Shown here: one piece after another, positions 17,392 to 25,196 of the stretch
How positions within the stretch are numbered: the stretch's first letter is position 1
Layout of the letters: the number at the start of each line of letters is the position of its first letter
From: Stakelama sediminis
GTDB taxonomy: Bacteria; Pseudomonadota; Alphaproteobacteria; Sphingomonadales; Sphingomonadaceae
Reading direction: 5' to 3'
NCBI RefSeq assembly: GCF_014199335.1
Contig: NZ_JACIJI010000002.1
Span: 434,001-498,000 of the forward strand
DNA length: 64,000 nt
Translations under genes and position numbers: made by a program
The notes under the pieces: generated by a model
Databases searched by the model: none
Told to the model about the DNA's origin: nothing
What the model saw: the letters and a program-made list of their open reading frames with translations, nothing else

Positions 17392-17998
17392 GACCGGTGA
17401 GCTGCCGACTGACCGTTTCTATCGTCAGCCCCAGATAATCGGCCATCTCTCCCCTGCTGATCGGAAGGTCGATTTCAACCGGCCCTTCCGCATCGGGCGC
17501 CATGCGATCACACAGATCGATCAGAAAGCCCGCGATTTTCTCACCTGCATTACGCCGGCCAAGGGCGAGCAGCCGTTGCTGCGCCTGCGTCAGCGAGGCC
17601 ATGGTCCGGCGCAGCAGCAGCTTTTCCATACGCGGATGTTCATCCATCGTTCGCTGAAAGGATTCGCGGGGGAACAGGCACAGGTCCGTATCGCTGACCG
17701 CGGTAATGGTCAGCGGCGCTTCTTCGGCAAAGGGTTCGCCGACAAAATCGCCCGGATGCAACAACCCGACAATCTGTTCACGGCCGTCGGGTGTGGATGC
17801 CGTCACTTTCAGGACGCCGGTGACGATATTGGCGCAAAAGCTGTTCGGATCACCCGACCAGGTCACTACCTGACCGCCGGGATAGATTTTACGGCGACCG
17901 ATGGCGCTCAGCGCCACCAGTTCCTGATCCTCCATGGCCGAACACAGCGCCGTGTCGCGTACCAGGCAATCCAGACAACGTTCGGGAACAGCAGACAT
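17297..17998 (-). CDS. fnrL: Crp/Fnr family regulator with Fe-S cysteines (FnrL type)
   Basis: Oxygen-responsive transcription factor. From the ATG at 17998 (MSAVPERC) it has 233 residues. The N terminus carries CLDCLVRDTALC plus a later Cys in NSFCANI, the four-cysteine arrangement of [4Fe-4S] FNR proteins. A cyclic-nucleotide-binding-type beta roll follows, then a winged helix with recognition helix LGLTIETVSRQLTGLR; the E..SR pattern fits TTGA-type boxes. The frame is open upstream to 18091 but lacks family similarity there. An FNR-type dyad at 18056-18069 lies between this gene and divergent ompW, suggesting autoregulation. Confidence 0.92.
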   Translation of the reverse strand: MSAVPERCLDCLVRDTALCSAMEDQELVALSAIGRRKIYPGGQVVTWSGDPNSFCANIVTGVLKVTASTPDGREQIVGLLHPGDFVGEPFAEEAPLTITAVSDTDLCLFPRESFQRTMDEHPRMEKLLLRRTMASLTQAQQRLLALGRRNAGEKIAGFLIDLCDRMAPDAEGPVEIDLPISRGEMADYLGLTIETVSRQLTGLRRDGVVSFEKGNRHFRVLDRARLEHLADPE

Positions 17999-18055
17999 GG
18001 TTTGTCTATGCCTTCTCGTCGGGGCGATGTCAGCCGCAAAATGCGCAACCGCAAT

Positions 18056-18069
18056 TTGAGCATCGTCAA
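18056..18069. promoter_or_regulatory. FNR-type box in fnrL-ompW divergent promoter
   Basis: TTGAGCATCGTCAA is a perfect TTGA-N6-TCAA dyad. It lies 58 bases from the fnrL start and 78 bases from the ompW start, so it could serve both promoters. Confidence 0.75.
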
Positions 18070-18146
18070 ACGGAGATTTGCGCAAGCGCAATGAAACGGT
18101 TCAGCGACAGGTTCAATCGCGTCTCACAGACACGATGGAGATACCG

Positions 18147-18830
18147 ATGAAAATCCTTCTTTCGCTTGCCGTAGGAGCCGCCCTTCTCGCTCCGGCATCC
18201 GCCTTCGCCCAGACCGCATCCGATCATCAGGGCATCGCGGCAGGCGATGTGCTGATCCGGCTACGCGGTATCCTGGTGGCCCCAAATGAAAGCTCTGGCG
18301 GCATCAATCCGACCTTTCCCGGCGAGCATGTGAAGGTCGACGATTCCTTCATGCCGGAAGTCGACGTTACCTATATGGCGACCGACAATGTCGGATTTGA
18401 ACTGATCGCATCGACCACCAAGCATACGGCGTCGGGCACCAGCGGCACCACGGGATCGATCGGCAAGCTTGCTTCGACCTGGGTTTTGCCGCCGACGCTG
18501 ACGGCGCAATATCATTTCAATCCGCATGGCACGGTGCGGCCCTATGTTGGGGCTGGCGTCAACTATACCATCTTCTGGAACGAAAAAGCTTCGAAAGGTC
18601 TGGAAGCCGCGGTCGGACCGACCAGAGTGCATATGTCGGACAGTGCAGGCTGGGCGGCACAGGCAGGTATCGATATCGACCTGAATCCGAAGGTTTTTCT
18701 AAACCTCGACGTCAAATATATCGACATCGACACCACCGCACGTCTGGATACGACCGCGCTGGGTACGGAAAAGGTGCGCCTCCACCTTGACCCCCTCGTC
18801 TTTGGCGTGGGCGTCGGCATGAAATTCTGA
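18147..18830 (+). CDS. ompW: OmpW family outer membrane beta-barrel
   Basis: Small eight-stranded outer membrane porin, 227 residues. The start MKILLS at 18147 has GGAG six bases upstream; the open frame further upstream (from 18078) is ignored. A signal peptide ends at ASAFAQ. The mature part has alternating beta-strand patterns, DVTYMATDNVGFELIAS, the LPPTLTAQYHF motif and a C-terminal Phe (VGVGMKF), the outer-membrane assembly signal. OmpW genes are often FNR-controlled, in line with the upstream box. A strong terminator follows. Confidence 0.92.
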   Translation: MKILLSLAVGAALLAPASAFAQTASDHQGIAAGDVLIRLRGILVAPNESSGGINPTFPGEHVKVDDSFMPEVDVTYMATDNVGFELIASTTKHTASGTSGTTGSIGKLASTWVLPPTLTAQYHFNPHGTVRPYVGAGVNYTIFWNEKASKGLEAAVGPTRVHMSDSAGWAAQAGIDIDLNPKVFLNLDVKYIDIDTTARLDTTALGTEKVRLHLDPLVFGVGVGMKF

Positions 18831-18857
18831 CCTTTAAAAATAGCAGTCACCCTCCCC

Positions 18858-18886
18858 TGGGCCGGTAGAATGCCGGCCCATTTTTT
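18858..18886 (+). terminator. Rho-independent terminator after ompW
   Basis: TGGGCCGG (18858-18865) pairs with CCGGCCCA (18873-18880) around a short loop, followed at once by TTTTTT. It is one of the clearest terminators in the window. Confidence 0.9.
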
Positions 18887-18978
18887 GTGCGCACGGCACT
18901 ATGGCATGCGCCGAACGGATATGTCAGACCCGATGAAGCGTTGGCACGACGTAACGACGCACAGATAAGAGGGCTGAT

Positions 18979-20631
18979 ATGGCGAAAGATGCACTTGGCA
19001 AAACCCTGTTCGAAGATCATCCGCTCAGCCGCAATATTCTTTTCTGGACCTCCCTTGTCCTGACCGGCGTATTGCTGGTCCTCGGCATTTATCTCGACGA
19101 TGGTTTTTTGTGGGGCTGGATCGTCACGCTGCCGGTGCTGGTGCTGACCGTGATCGATCTGTTCCAGCAACAGCATTCGCTGCGCCGTAATTATCCCGGA
19201 TCGGCGCGATTCCGCTGGTTCTTCGAATGGCTGCGTCCCTATCTGCGATCCTATATCGTCGAAGCCGATCTGGAAGGGCGCCCGTTCAATCTCGATCAGC
19301 GCGCGCTGGTCTATGCGCGGGCAAAGGATCAGGTCGATGCCCATCCTTTCGGTACGGAACTCGACGTCTATTCGGGCGAATATGAATGGCTTGCGCATTC
19401 GATCGCGCCCAACGACGCCGCGGAAAAGGACAGTCGGGTACAGGTCGGTACCGATCAGTGTTCAAAGCCCTATGCAGCTTCGCGCCTGAACATCTCAGCA
19501 ATGAGTTTCGGAGCATTGGGTGCGAACGCCATTGAGGCGTTGAATCTCGGCGCGAAACAGGGCGGTTTCTATCACGACACCGGCGAGGGAGGCATTTCCC
19601 CCTATCACCGCAAACATGGCGGCGACCTCGTCTGGGAGCTCGGGTCAGGCTATTTCGGTTGCCGCGATAGCGACGGTAAATTCGATGCGGAGCGTTTTCG
19701 CGACGCCGCACAGTCGGATCAGATCCGCATGACCGAAATCAAGCTCAGCCAGGGTGCAAAGCCCGGTCATGGCGGCATGTTGCCGGGACCGAAGGTGACG
19801 CCCGAAATTGCCAAGACGCGCCATGTCGAACCATGGCAGGATTGCCTCTCACCACCGGGGCATTCAGCCTTTTCCACGCCGGTAGAGATGCTGGAATTTG
19901 CAGCACGGATGCGGGATCTGTCCGGCGGCAAGCCGGTCGGCGTGAAATTGTGCGTCGGCTATCCGCACGAACTGTTTGCGGTGATAAAGGCGATGCTGAA
20001 AACCGGCATCCTGCTGGACTTCATCGTTATTGACGGCGCCGAAGGCGGCACCGGCGCGGCACCGACCGAACTATCGGATCGGGTGGGAATGCCGCTGCGC
20101 GAAGGGCTGGCGCTCGCCCGCAATGCGCTGGTCGGCACCCGCCTGAAGGACAAGGTGAAGCTGGCCGCATCCGGTAAGGTGGTATCGGGGGCGGCGATCG
20201 CGATGAATGCGGCCCTTGGCGCCGACTGGTGCAATGCCGCGCGGGGGTTCATGTTCTCACTGGGCTGTGTCCAATCGATGCGCTGCCATACCGGCACCTG
20301 TCCCACCGGCATTGCAACGCAGTCCGAAGCACGTCAGCGCGGGCTGGTCGTACCAGACAAGGCGCAGCGCGTGATGCGCTTTCACCGGGCAACACTCAAC
20401 GCGTTGCACGACATCACGGTTGCTGCGGGCCTGTCTTCTCCGGATGAATTTCAGCCATGGCATCTGCGCCAGCGGGTCAGCGTCGCGGAAATGAAGTCGA
20501 TGGACCAGATTTACCGCTTCGTTCAGCCGGGAGAACTGCTCGATGATCCCGACTCCACCCCTTATGCAGACTGGTGGCGAATGGCGGATGCCGACAGCTT
20601 TCGCGCCACGCGCGAGCATGTCCCCGCGTGA
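18979..20631 (+). CDS. FMN-binding glutamate-synthase-like membrane protein
   Basis: Belongs to the FMN-binding glutamate synthase family (GltB2/archaeal-type GOGAT core without glutaminase). The 550 residues begin with two membrane helices (about 23-41 and 45-62), then the alpha/beta barrel with NISAMSFGALG, GEGGISPYH, IKLSQGAKPGHGGMLPG and VIDGAEGGTGAAP, which bind FMN and substrate. The cysteine cluster CVQSMRCHTGTCPTG would hold a 3Fe-4S centre. The glutaminase domain is absent, so true glutamate synthesis is not assured. It overlaps the ROK kinase by 4 bases (GTGA). Confidence 0.88.
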   Translation: MAKDALGKTLFEDHPLSRNILFWTSLVLTGVLLVLGIYLDDGFLWGWIVTLPVLVLTVIDLFQQQHSLRRNYPGSARFRWFFEWLRPYLRSYIVEADLEGRPFNLDQRALVYARAKDQVDAHPFGTELDVYSGEYEWLAHSIAPNDAAEKDSRVQVGTDQCSKPYAASRLNISAMSFGALGANAIEALNLGAKQGGFYHDTGEGGISPYHRKHGGDLVWELGSGYFGCRDSDGKFDAERFRDAAQSDQIRMTEIKLSQGAKPGHGGMLPGPKVTPEIAKTRHVEPWQDCLSPPGHSAFSTPVEMLEFAARMRDLSGGKPVGVKLCVGYPHELFAVIKAMLKTGILLDFIVIDGAEGGTGAAPTELSDRVGMPLREGLALARNALVGTRLKDKVKLAASGKVVSGAAIAMNAALGADWCNAARGFMFSLGCVQSMRCHTGTCPTGIATQSEARQRGLVVPDKAQRVMRFHRATLNALHDITVAAGLSSPDEFQPWHLRQRVSVAEMKSMDQIYRFVQPGELLDDPDSTPYADWWRMADADSFRATREHVPA

Positions 20632-21530
20632 CCGCAACCGTCAGCGAACTGCCGCTTGCCGGTGTGGAACTGGGTGGGACCAAATGCATCTGCACGCTGG
20701 CTTATGGCCCGGAAGCCATTGTCGATCAGCATAGCATCGCCACGACCACGCCTGACCAAACGCTTCCGGCACTCCGCGCCGTCCTTGACCGATGGTGGAA
20801 GGAAAACCGATTTGCCGCGATCGGTATCAACAGCTTCGGCCCCGTGCAGTTACACCCGGATTCGCCCGCCTATGGCCATATCGCCAAAACGCCGAAGCCC
20901 GGCTGGTCCGACGCCGATATCGTCGGGAGCCTGACCGGCGCGTATCCGGTACCGTTCGGGTTCGATACCGATGTGAACGGAGCGGCACTTGCCGAAATGC
21001 GTTGGGGATGCGCTCAGGATATTGAGGACTTCGCTTATATCACGGTCGGCACCGGAGTCGGGGTCGGACTGATCGTCAACGGCAAACCGACGCGCGGCAT
21101 GCTGCACTGCGAACTCGGGCATTTGCGTACCCCGCGCCTCCCCGAGGACGATGCGCCGAGCGCATGCCCCTTTCATAGCGATTGCGTGGAGGGATTGGCG
21201 TCGGGACCGGGCATCGCTGCGGCGCTGCAAGGGTACCCTATCGACAGTTTAAACGCCAATGCACCGGTCTGGGATCGCGTAGTAAGATCCATTACATGCC
21301 TTTGCCACGCACTGGCGACCAGTACCGGGCCTATGCGGATCGCCATCGGCGGCGGCGTGTTCACGCGCCAGCCTCATCTGCTACCGCGCGTCCAGACGGC
21401 GTTGATCGAGAGCCTGAACGGCTATCTGCCGCTACCCACCGGCACCGAATATATTGTCTCGCCGGACCTGGGCGATCAGGCCGGGCCGATGGGTGGTATC
21501 GCCCTGGCGCTGGATGCGCTGGCAGGATAG
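20628..21530 (+). CDS. ROK family sugar kinase, fructokinase-like
   Basis: Sugar kinase of 300 residues. The ATP motif reads GVELGGTKCICTL and the second phosphate motif ITVGTGVGVGLIV. A zinc-binding segment is visible: CELGH, then CPFHSDCVEGLASGP, as in ScrK-type fructokinases. The catalytic Asp is in FDTDVNGAA. I use the GTG at 20628, which overlaps the previous stop, because the upstream extension from 20574 lies inside that gene. The coupling to a GltB-like gene has no obvious metabolic logic. It is convergent with the dctA-like gene. Confidence 0.87.
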   Translation: MTATVSELPLAGVELGGTKCICTLAYGPEAIVDQHSIATTTPDQTLPALRAVLDRWWKENRFAAIGINSFGPVQLHPDSPAYGHIAKTPKPGWSDADIVGSLTGAYPVPFGFDTDVNGAALAEMRWGCAQDIEDFAYITVGTGVGVGLIVNGKPTRGMLHCELGHLRTPRLPEDDAPSACPFHSDCVEGLASGPGIAAALQGYPIDSLNANAPVWDRVVRSITCLCHALATSTGPMRIAIGGGVFTRQPHLLPRVQTALIESLNGYLPLPTGTEYIVSPDLGDQAGPMGGIALALDALAG

Positions 21531-21566
21531 CTACAACACTCCGGTAGGAGCGGCATCAGGCTGCCG

Positions 21567-22799
21567 TCAGATATCTTCGGCGGAAACATATTCTGCGACA
21601 TCGATTTCACCGACCATTTTCGCCACGGTGGTCGTCACGGTCAGGTCACCGGTAATGTTGGTCGCCGTCCGCATCATGTCCATGATCCGGTCGATGCCCG
21701 CGACAAAGGCGATGGTTTCCAGCGGCACGCCGACCACACCGAACACCAGCGTCATCATGATCAGGCCGGCACCCGGAATGCCTGCGGCCCCGACCGATCC
21801 CAGCGTCGAGGTGACAGCGATCAGCAGATAATCGGTGAAGGTCAGGTCGATGCCGAAAATCTGCGCGCCGAACATGGTTGCCAGCCCCAGATACATTGCG
21901 GTTCCATCCATGTTGATGGTTGCGCCCAGCGACAGAATGAAGCTCGACACACTGCGCGAAACGCCCAGATTTTCCTGCGCACATTGCATGGTAACGGGCA
22001 GCGTAGCGCTGGAAGAGGCCGTGGAATAGGCTACCGCCTGCGCGTCGATCACGCCGCGGAAAAAGTCCCCGATCGGCAGCCTGGCGACGAATTTCAACAT
22101 GCCCGCATAAACGACGCCGATAATGATCAGACAGCCGAGATAATTGGTCAGCACCAGCTTGCCGAGCGGCAACAGCGCATCCAGCCCGTAGCTTCCCGCG
22201 ACCCACGCGATCAGTGCAAATACCCCGAACGGCGTCAGTTCCATCACGATCATCGTGACATTCTGCATGACGATCGCTCCGGCATCGACACCGCGCTGGA
22301 TCGGCAAGCCCGCCTCTTTCGCCATGACGATGCCGATCCCGAACAGGATCGAAAAAACGATGAGTTGCAGCACATCGCCACTGGCCATCGCGGCGACCGG
22401 ATTGTCAGGCACCATCGACAGGATCATGTCGGTCGCGCCCGGCGGTGCCTTATCGGGAACACTGCCCGCCGCTGGACTGAGATGCAGCCCCGCACCCGGC
22501 TGGATCACCGCACCCAGCAACAGGCCGAGCGAGACGGAAATCAGGCCGGTAATCAGGAACAGGCCGACCGCACGACCACCGACCCTGCCCAGCTTGCGCA
22601 AATCGCCGATCGCGGCAACGCCTGCGACCAGCGAAAAGAAGATCAGCGGCACGACCAGCATCTTGATCGCGCGGATGAAAAGATCGCCGATCCATTTGAT
22701 CGACTCAGCCCCCGGCCCCCATAGCAGTCCGACAATAACCCCAAGCACCAGCGCGCCGATTACGCGCTGCCACAGCGGAATACGAAACCAGAATTTCAT
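21567..22799 (-). CDS. Dicarboxylate/amino acid:cation symporter (DctA/GltP)
   Basis: Inner-membrane secondary transporter of the DAACS family, 410 residues from the ATG at 22799 (MKFWFRIPLW). It shows about eight membrane helices and two re-entrant loops, with the serine-rich STASSSATLPVT motif and the later GATINMDGTAMYLG and GIPGAGLIMM motifs that bind substrate and cation. Likely substrates are C4-dicarboxylates or glutamate/aspartate, but which is not decided by sequence. The frame is open upstream to 22919, but that extension lacks family similarity. Confidence 0.9.
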   Translation of the reverse strand: MKFWFRIPLWQRVIGALVLGVIVGLLWGPGAESIKWIGDLFIRAIKMLVVPLIFFSLVAGVAAIGDLRKLGRVGGRAVGLFLITGLISVSLGLLLGAVIQPGAGLHLSPAAGSVPDKAPPGATDMILSMVPDNPVAAMASGDVLQLIVFSILFGIGIVMAKEAGLPIQRGVDAGAIVMQNVTMIVMELTPFGVFALIAWVAGSYGLDALLPLGKLVLTNYLGCLIIIGVVYAGMLKFVARLPIGDFFRGVIDAQAVAYSTASSSATLPVTMQCAQENLGVSRSVSSFILSLGATINMDGTAMYLGLATMFGAQIFGIDLTFTDYLLIAVTSTLGSVGAAGIPGAGLIMMTLVFGVVGVPLETIAFVAGIDRIMDMMRTATNITGDLTVTTTVAKMVGEIDVAEYVSAEDI

Positions 22800-22843
22800 T
22801 ACGCGAACAGTCCCCCTTGCCCGGCCTTTTCGGTCAGTCGGCT

Positions 22844-23470
22844 CTAGGCATACGCATAAGGGCCGCCCTTGGCGAGGGCAGCCTGATAGGCCGGTCGGGC
22901 ATGAATGGTTTTCAGCCATGCAATCGTCGCGGGACGCGTCTCGTCAAGACCCGCTCGGGCATAGGCCGCTTCAAGCGGAAAGCTCATCATGACGTCGGCT
23001 GCGGTAAAATGATCGCCGGCAAACCACGGACGGGACGCCAGCTCCGATTCGACATAATCGAGATGGACATCGATCATCGGCTGAATCCGCTTTTGTGCAG
23101 CCTTGCCGAACAGAGGAACCCGGCTCAGCACCAGCTTCACCAGCAGCGGCGGCATCAGAGACCCCTCGGCATAATGCAGGAAATGACGGTAGCGCAGCAC
23201 CGATTCGCGATGTGCGGGCGGCCCCAATTTGCCATCCGCCTTTTCCACCAGATATTCTATGATTGCCCCGGTTTCGGCGATAACATGTGTATCGTCCTGA
23301 ATGACCGGCGACTTGCCCAACGGATGCACGCGCTTCAATTCGGGCGGTGCCAGCATTGTTTTCCGGTTTCGCTCATACCGCTGGACTGCATAGTCCAGCC
23401 CCAGTTCCTCCAGCAGCCAGAGGATGCGCTGGGAACGCGAATTTTCCAGGTGATGGACGATGATGCTCAT
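22844..23470 (-). CDS. Glutathione S-transferase
   Basis: Cytosolic GST of 208 residues. It has an N-terminal thioredoxin-like domain starting MSIIVHHLENSRSQRILWLLEELGLDY in pieces, with the glutathione-contact motif KSPVIQDD and ETGAIIEYL, and a C-terminal helical domain with the FTAADVMMSFP cap motif. The catalytic position is in NSRSQR, typical of beta or zeta-like bacterial classes. It sits between the symporter and recA as an apparent single gene. The substrate is unknown. Confidence 0.9.
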   Translation of the reverse strand: MSIIVHHLENSRSQRILWLLEELGLDYAVQRYERNRKTMLAPPELKRVHPLGKSPVIQDDTHVIAETGAIIEYLVEKADGKLGPPAHRESVLRYRHFLHYAEGSLMPPLLVKLVLSRVPLFGKAAQKRIQPMIDVHLDYVESELASRPWFAGDHFTAADVMMSFPLEAAYARAGLDETRPATIAWLKTIHARPAYQAALAKGGPYAYA

Positions 23471-23534
23471 GGCTTTTACCTATGATCCGATATGGTACCG
23501 ATACAGGAATAGGAACTGCCGAGAGCATGCGAAA

Positions 23535-23562
23535 GGCCCGGCATTCAATCGAACGCCGGGCC
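23535..23562 (-). terminator. Hairpin terminator downstream of recA
   Basis: GGCCCGGC (23535-23542) and GCCGGGCC (23555-23562) form an 8-bp GC stem. On the minus strand it is followed by TTTC. It separates recA from the GST gene; the T-run is short. Confidence 0.65.
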
Positions 23563-23619
23563 CTGGTTGTTTCCTTTACCGGACGAGGGAAATATCCCGT
23601 CCGAACGCCGTAAAAACGT

Positions 23620-24684
23620 TCAGTCTTCGGCGTCCGGCCCCGTCATCATTTCCTCAGCCACCTTTTCCTCGCGACCGCGGATTGCCGCTTCCAGCTTGTC
23701 GCACAGTTCCGAGTTCTCCTTGAGGAACTTCTTCGCATTCTCCCGACCCTGCCCGATGCGGACGCTGTCGTAGGAGAACCAGGCACCGGCTTTCTCGACC
23801 AGTCCCGCCTTGACGCCGAGATCGAGGATTTCGCCGATTTTCGACACGCCCTCGCCATACATGATATCGAATTCGACCTGCTTGAACGGCGGAGCGACCT
23901 TGTTCTTGACCACCTTTACGCGCGTCGAGTTGCCGATAATGTCGTCGCGGTCCTTGATCTGGCCGGTACGGCGAATGTCGAGGCGAACCGAAGCATAGAA
24001 TTTCAGTGCGTTGCCGCCGGTGGTGGTTTCCGGGTTACCGTACATCACCCCGATCTTCATGCGGAGCTGGTTGATGAAGATCACCATACAGCGCGACCGG
24101 CTGATCGATCCCGTCAGCTTACGCAGCGATTGCGACATCAGGCGGGCCTGAAGGCCGACATGGCTGTCGCCCATCTCTCCTTCGATTTCGGCACGTGGCG
24201 TCAGCGCCGCTACCGAATCGACCACCAGCACGTCGATGGCGTTCGAACGCACCAGCGTATCGGTGATTTCCAGCGCCTGTTCGCCCGTATCGGGCTGCGA
24301 CACGATCAGTTCGTCGATATCGACGCCCAGCTTCTTGGCATAGACCGGATCGAGTGCATGTTCGGCATCGACGAACGCCGCTGTCCCGCCTGTTTTCTGC
24401 GCTTCGGCAATGACATGCAGCGCCAGCGTCGTCTTGCCCGAACTTTCCGGGCCGTAGATTTCAATGACGCGACCACGCGGCAATCCGCCCACACCCAGCG
24501 CGATGTCGAGGCCAAGCGAGCCGGTTGAGATCGCCTCCACCTGCATCGTTTCCTTCGACCCCAGCTTCATCGCCGAGCCTTTGCCGAACGCGCGGTCGAT
24601 CTGCGCCAGTGCGGCGTCCAGCGCCTTTTGCCGGTCCGAATTTCCTGCCATCTTGTTGTCGATTACCTTCAGCTGTGCGGTCAT
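23620..24684 (-). CDS. recA: Recombinase RecA
   Basis: DNA strand-exchange protein and co-protease for LexA. From the ATG at 24684 ([10 protein letters not shown]) it has 354 residues, the family length. It has Walker [10 protein letters not shown], the L1/L2 DNA-binding loops ([43 protein letters not shown] in part), and the acidic C-terminal tail ending GPDAED. The frame is open up to 24723, but GAGG lies suitably before the chosen start. A LexA-type box is found about 80 bases upstream. Confidence 0.97.
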   Translation of the reverse strand: MTAQLKVIDNKMAGNSDRQKALDAALAQIDRAFGKGSAMKLGSKETMQVEAISTGSLGLDIALGVGGLPRGRVIEIYGPESSGKTTLALHVIAEAQKTGGTAAFVDAEHALDPVYAKKLGVDIDELIVSQPDTGEQALEITDTLVRSNAIDVLVVDSVAALTPRAEIEGEMGDSHVGLQARLMSQSLRKLTGSISRSRCMVIFINQLRMKIGVMYGNPETTTGGNALKFYASVRLDIRRTGQIKDRDDIIGNSTRVKVVKNKVAPPFKQVEFDIMYGEGVSKIGEILDLGVKAGLVEKAGAWFSYDSVRIGQGRENAKKFLKENSELCDKLEAAIRGREEKVAEEMMTGPDAED

Positions 24685-24762
24685 GGAATAAGGCCTCTTC
24701 GCTAGAGCAAGTCCGATACGCATTCAACGTCTGTCGAAGCATGTACCGCATTTGTTCCAAAA

Positions 24763-24777
24763 GAACAAGAGGAGAAC
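24763..24777 (-). promoter_or_regulatory. LexA (SOS) box upstream of recA
   Basis: GAAC-AAGAGGA-GAAC on the plus strand, i.e. GTTC-N7-GTTC on the recA strand, exactly the direct-repeat LexA site of alphaproteobacteria. It lies 79-93 bases before the recA start, in the intergenic region 24685-24800. Confidence 0.85.
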
Positions 24778-24800
24778 TTTATGGCGCGTGCAGGCCTGTG

Positions 24801-25154
24801 TCAGAGCAGCGCATCAAGCGCCTCTTCAACCGCTTCCAGCGTAAAAGGCTTGGGTAATATGGGCCGATCGCGAAACTCCGGATCGATCATGTCCCCCGCC
24901 CCGCCGGTCGCGAGCACGAAAGGAATGTTCTTCTCCGCCAGCGCACTTGCCACCGGCCAGCATTTCTCTCCGCCACGCAGATTGACGTCCAGAATCACGG
25001 CATCCATTCCGCCTGCTTCAACGGCATCGAGAGCATCCGCCACGGAATCCACGCTTCCGATTGCCCGCTTACCGAGAATATCAAGGAAATCCTCGATCAT
25101 CATCGCGATCAGCGGTTCGTCCTCTACGATCAGTATCTTTTCAACGTTCGCCAT
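24801..25154 (-). CDS. Single-domain response regulator
   Basis: Stand-alone receiver of 117 residues, with no output domain. The acidic pair is in VEDEPLIAMM, the phospho-acceptor Asp in VILDVNLRGG, the Thr in LATGG and the Lys in ILPKPFT, so all phosphorylation residues are present. The start at 25154 (MANVEK) is chosen over the extension to 25190. It is 42 bases downstream of the cckA stop on the same strand, so it is probably co-transcribed. It may be a phosphate sink or protein-interaction regulator; a link to CckA is inferred from position only. Confidence 0.88.
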   Translation of the reverse strand: MANVEKILIVEDEPLIAMMIEDFLDILGKRAIGSVDSVADALDAVEAGGMDAVILDVNLRGGEKCWPVASALAEKNIPFVLATGGAGDMIDPEFRDRPILPKPFTLEAVEEALDALL

Positions 25155-25196
25155 GCGCGCCGTCAAAGCATAGTTGGCGCGCCCCGCCAAGCAGGA

